DNA of 33,430 nucleotides from an uncultured Bacteroides sp. (GTDB lineage: Bacteria > Bacteroidota > Bacteroidia > Bacteroidales > Bacteroidaceae). Location of the stretch: assembly GCA_949288585.1 (NCBI GenBank), contig CASEKR010000019.1, positions 1-33,430 of the forward strand. The letters are read 5' to 3'. This document shows, in pieces, positions 33,367 through 33,430 of this stretch. Numbering within the stretch: position 1 is the stretch's first letter; every line of letters begins with the position of its first letter. The notes below the pieces were generated by a model that worked only from the letters and a program-made list of their open reading frames with translations, had not been told where the DNA came from and ran no database searches. The position numbers and the translations under genes are program-made.

Positions 33367-33430
33367 ATGTCATCAAATAAAGTGCGTTCTTTGACATTTT
33401 GGTTTGAAATGATTGAATCGTCCTGTTTGG
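33367..33430 (+). CDS. Possible start of another element gene, cut by the window end
   Basis: An ATG follows the preceding TAA without a gap and the frame is open for 21 codons to the window edge (MSSNKVRSLTFWFEM ...). No ribosome site of note. It may be real or chance, because 64 bases are too few to judge. Confidence 0.25.
   Translation, partial: MSSNKVRSLTFWFEMIESSCL

Overview
The window looks like a chromosome segment from a Bacteroidales species, probably Bacteroidaceae. The evidence is repeated TAnnTTTG -7 promoter boxes of the Bacteroides type, the gene order metF-holB-ricT-gldH, the pair folP-cdaA, lipoproteins with acidic residues after the lipobox cysteine, and a tRNA without evident CCA context. 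Most of the window is GC-rich (63% in the 60-base line I counted at 12121). The right end is poorer (40% at 32641) and is mobile DNA.

Left part (1-3104): a truncated tRNA-Asn on the minus strand, an S41 C-terminal processing protease, an intergenic array of 22-bp units, and an M20 metallo-hydrolase.

Centre (3097-17270, all minus): ten closely packed genes that read as a peptidoglycan-salvage locus. In transcription order they are an NSS sodium symporter, a DUF1343/NamZ-type exo-N-acetylmuramidase, an SSS sodium symporter, a GT2 protein, a DUF4922 protein with a GalT/HIT-like HxHxQ motif, a SpoIID/LytB-domain protein without signal peptide, an AmpG-like MFS transporter, an FAD/Fe-S D-lactate-type dehydrogenase, a BadF-type amino-sugar kinase (MurK-like) and MurQ. 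MurQ releases D-lactate from MurNAc-6-P, so the adjoining, translationally coupled dehydrogenase plausibly consumes the by-product. That dehydrogenase carries two in-frame insertions of an AT-rich hairpin repeat.

Housekeeping block (17375-25019): a VanZ-like gene, murF, folP, cdaA (diadenylate cyclase), gldH, ricT/PSP1, holB and metF.

Surface block (25199-31293, minus): a small AraC-type regulator, a 950-aa coiled-coil lipoprotein, an outer-membrane beta-barrel, a DUF4369-like lipoprotein and an OmpA-family protein. The set resembles the BT1927/BT1926-type S-layer-like loci of Bacteroides. The middle third of the coiled-coil gene is strikingly AT-rich, which suggests a mosaic origin.

Right edge (31627-33430): a tRNA-type terminator and what looks like the 3' end of a tRNA, followed by 18-bp-spaced direct repeats and a tyrosine recombinase. 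I read this as one end of an element integrated at a tRNA 3' end and continuing beyond the window. Intergenic long inverted repeats at 1867, 11583, 19167 and 25094 form a further layer. The first three share a 22-bp internal period.
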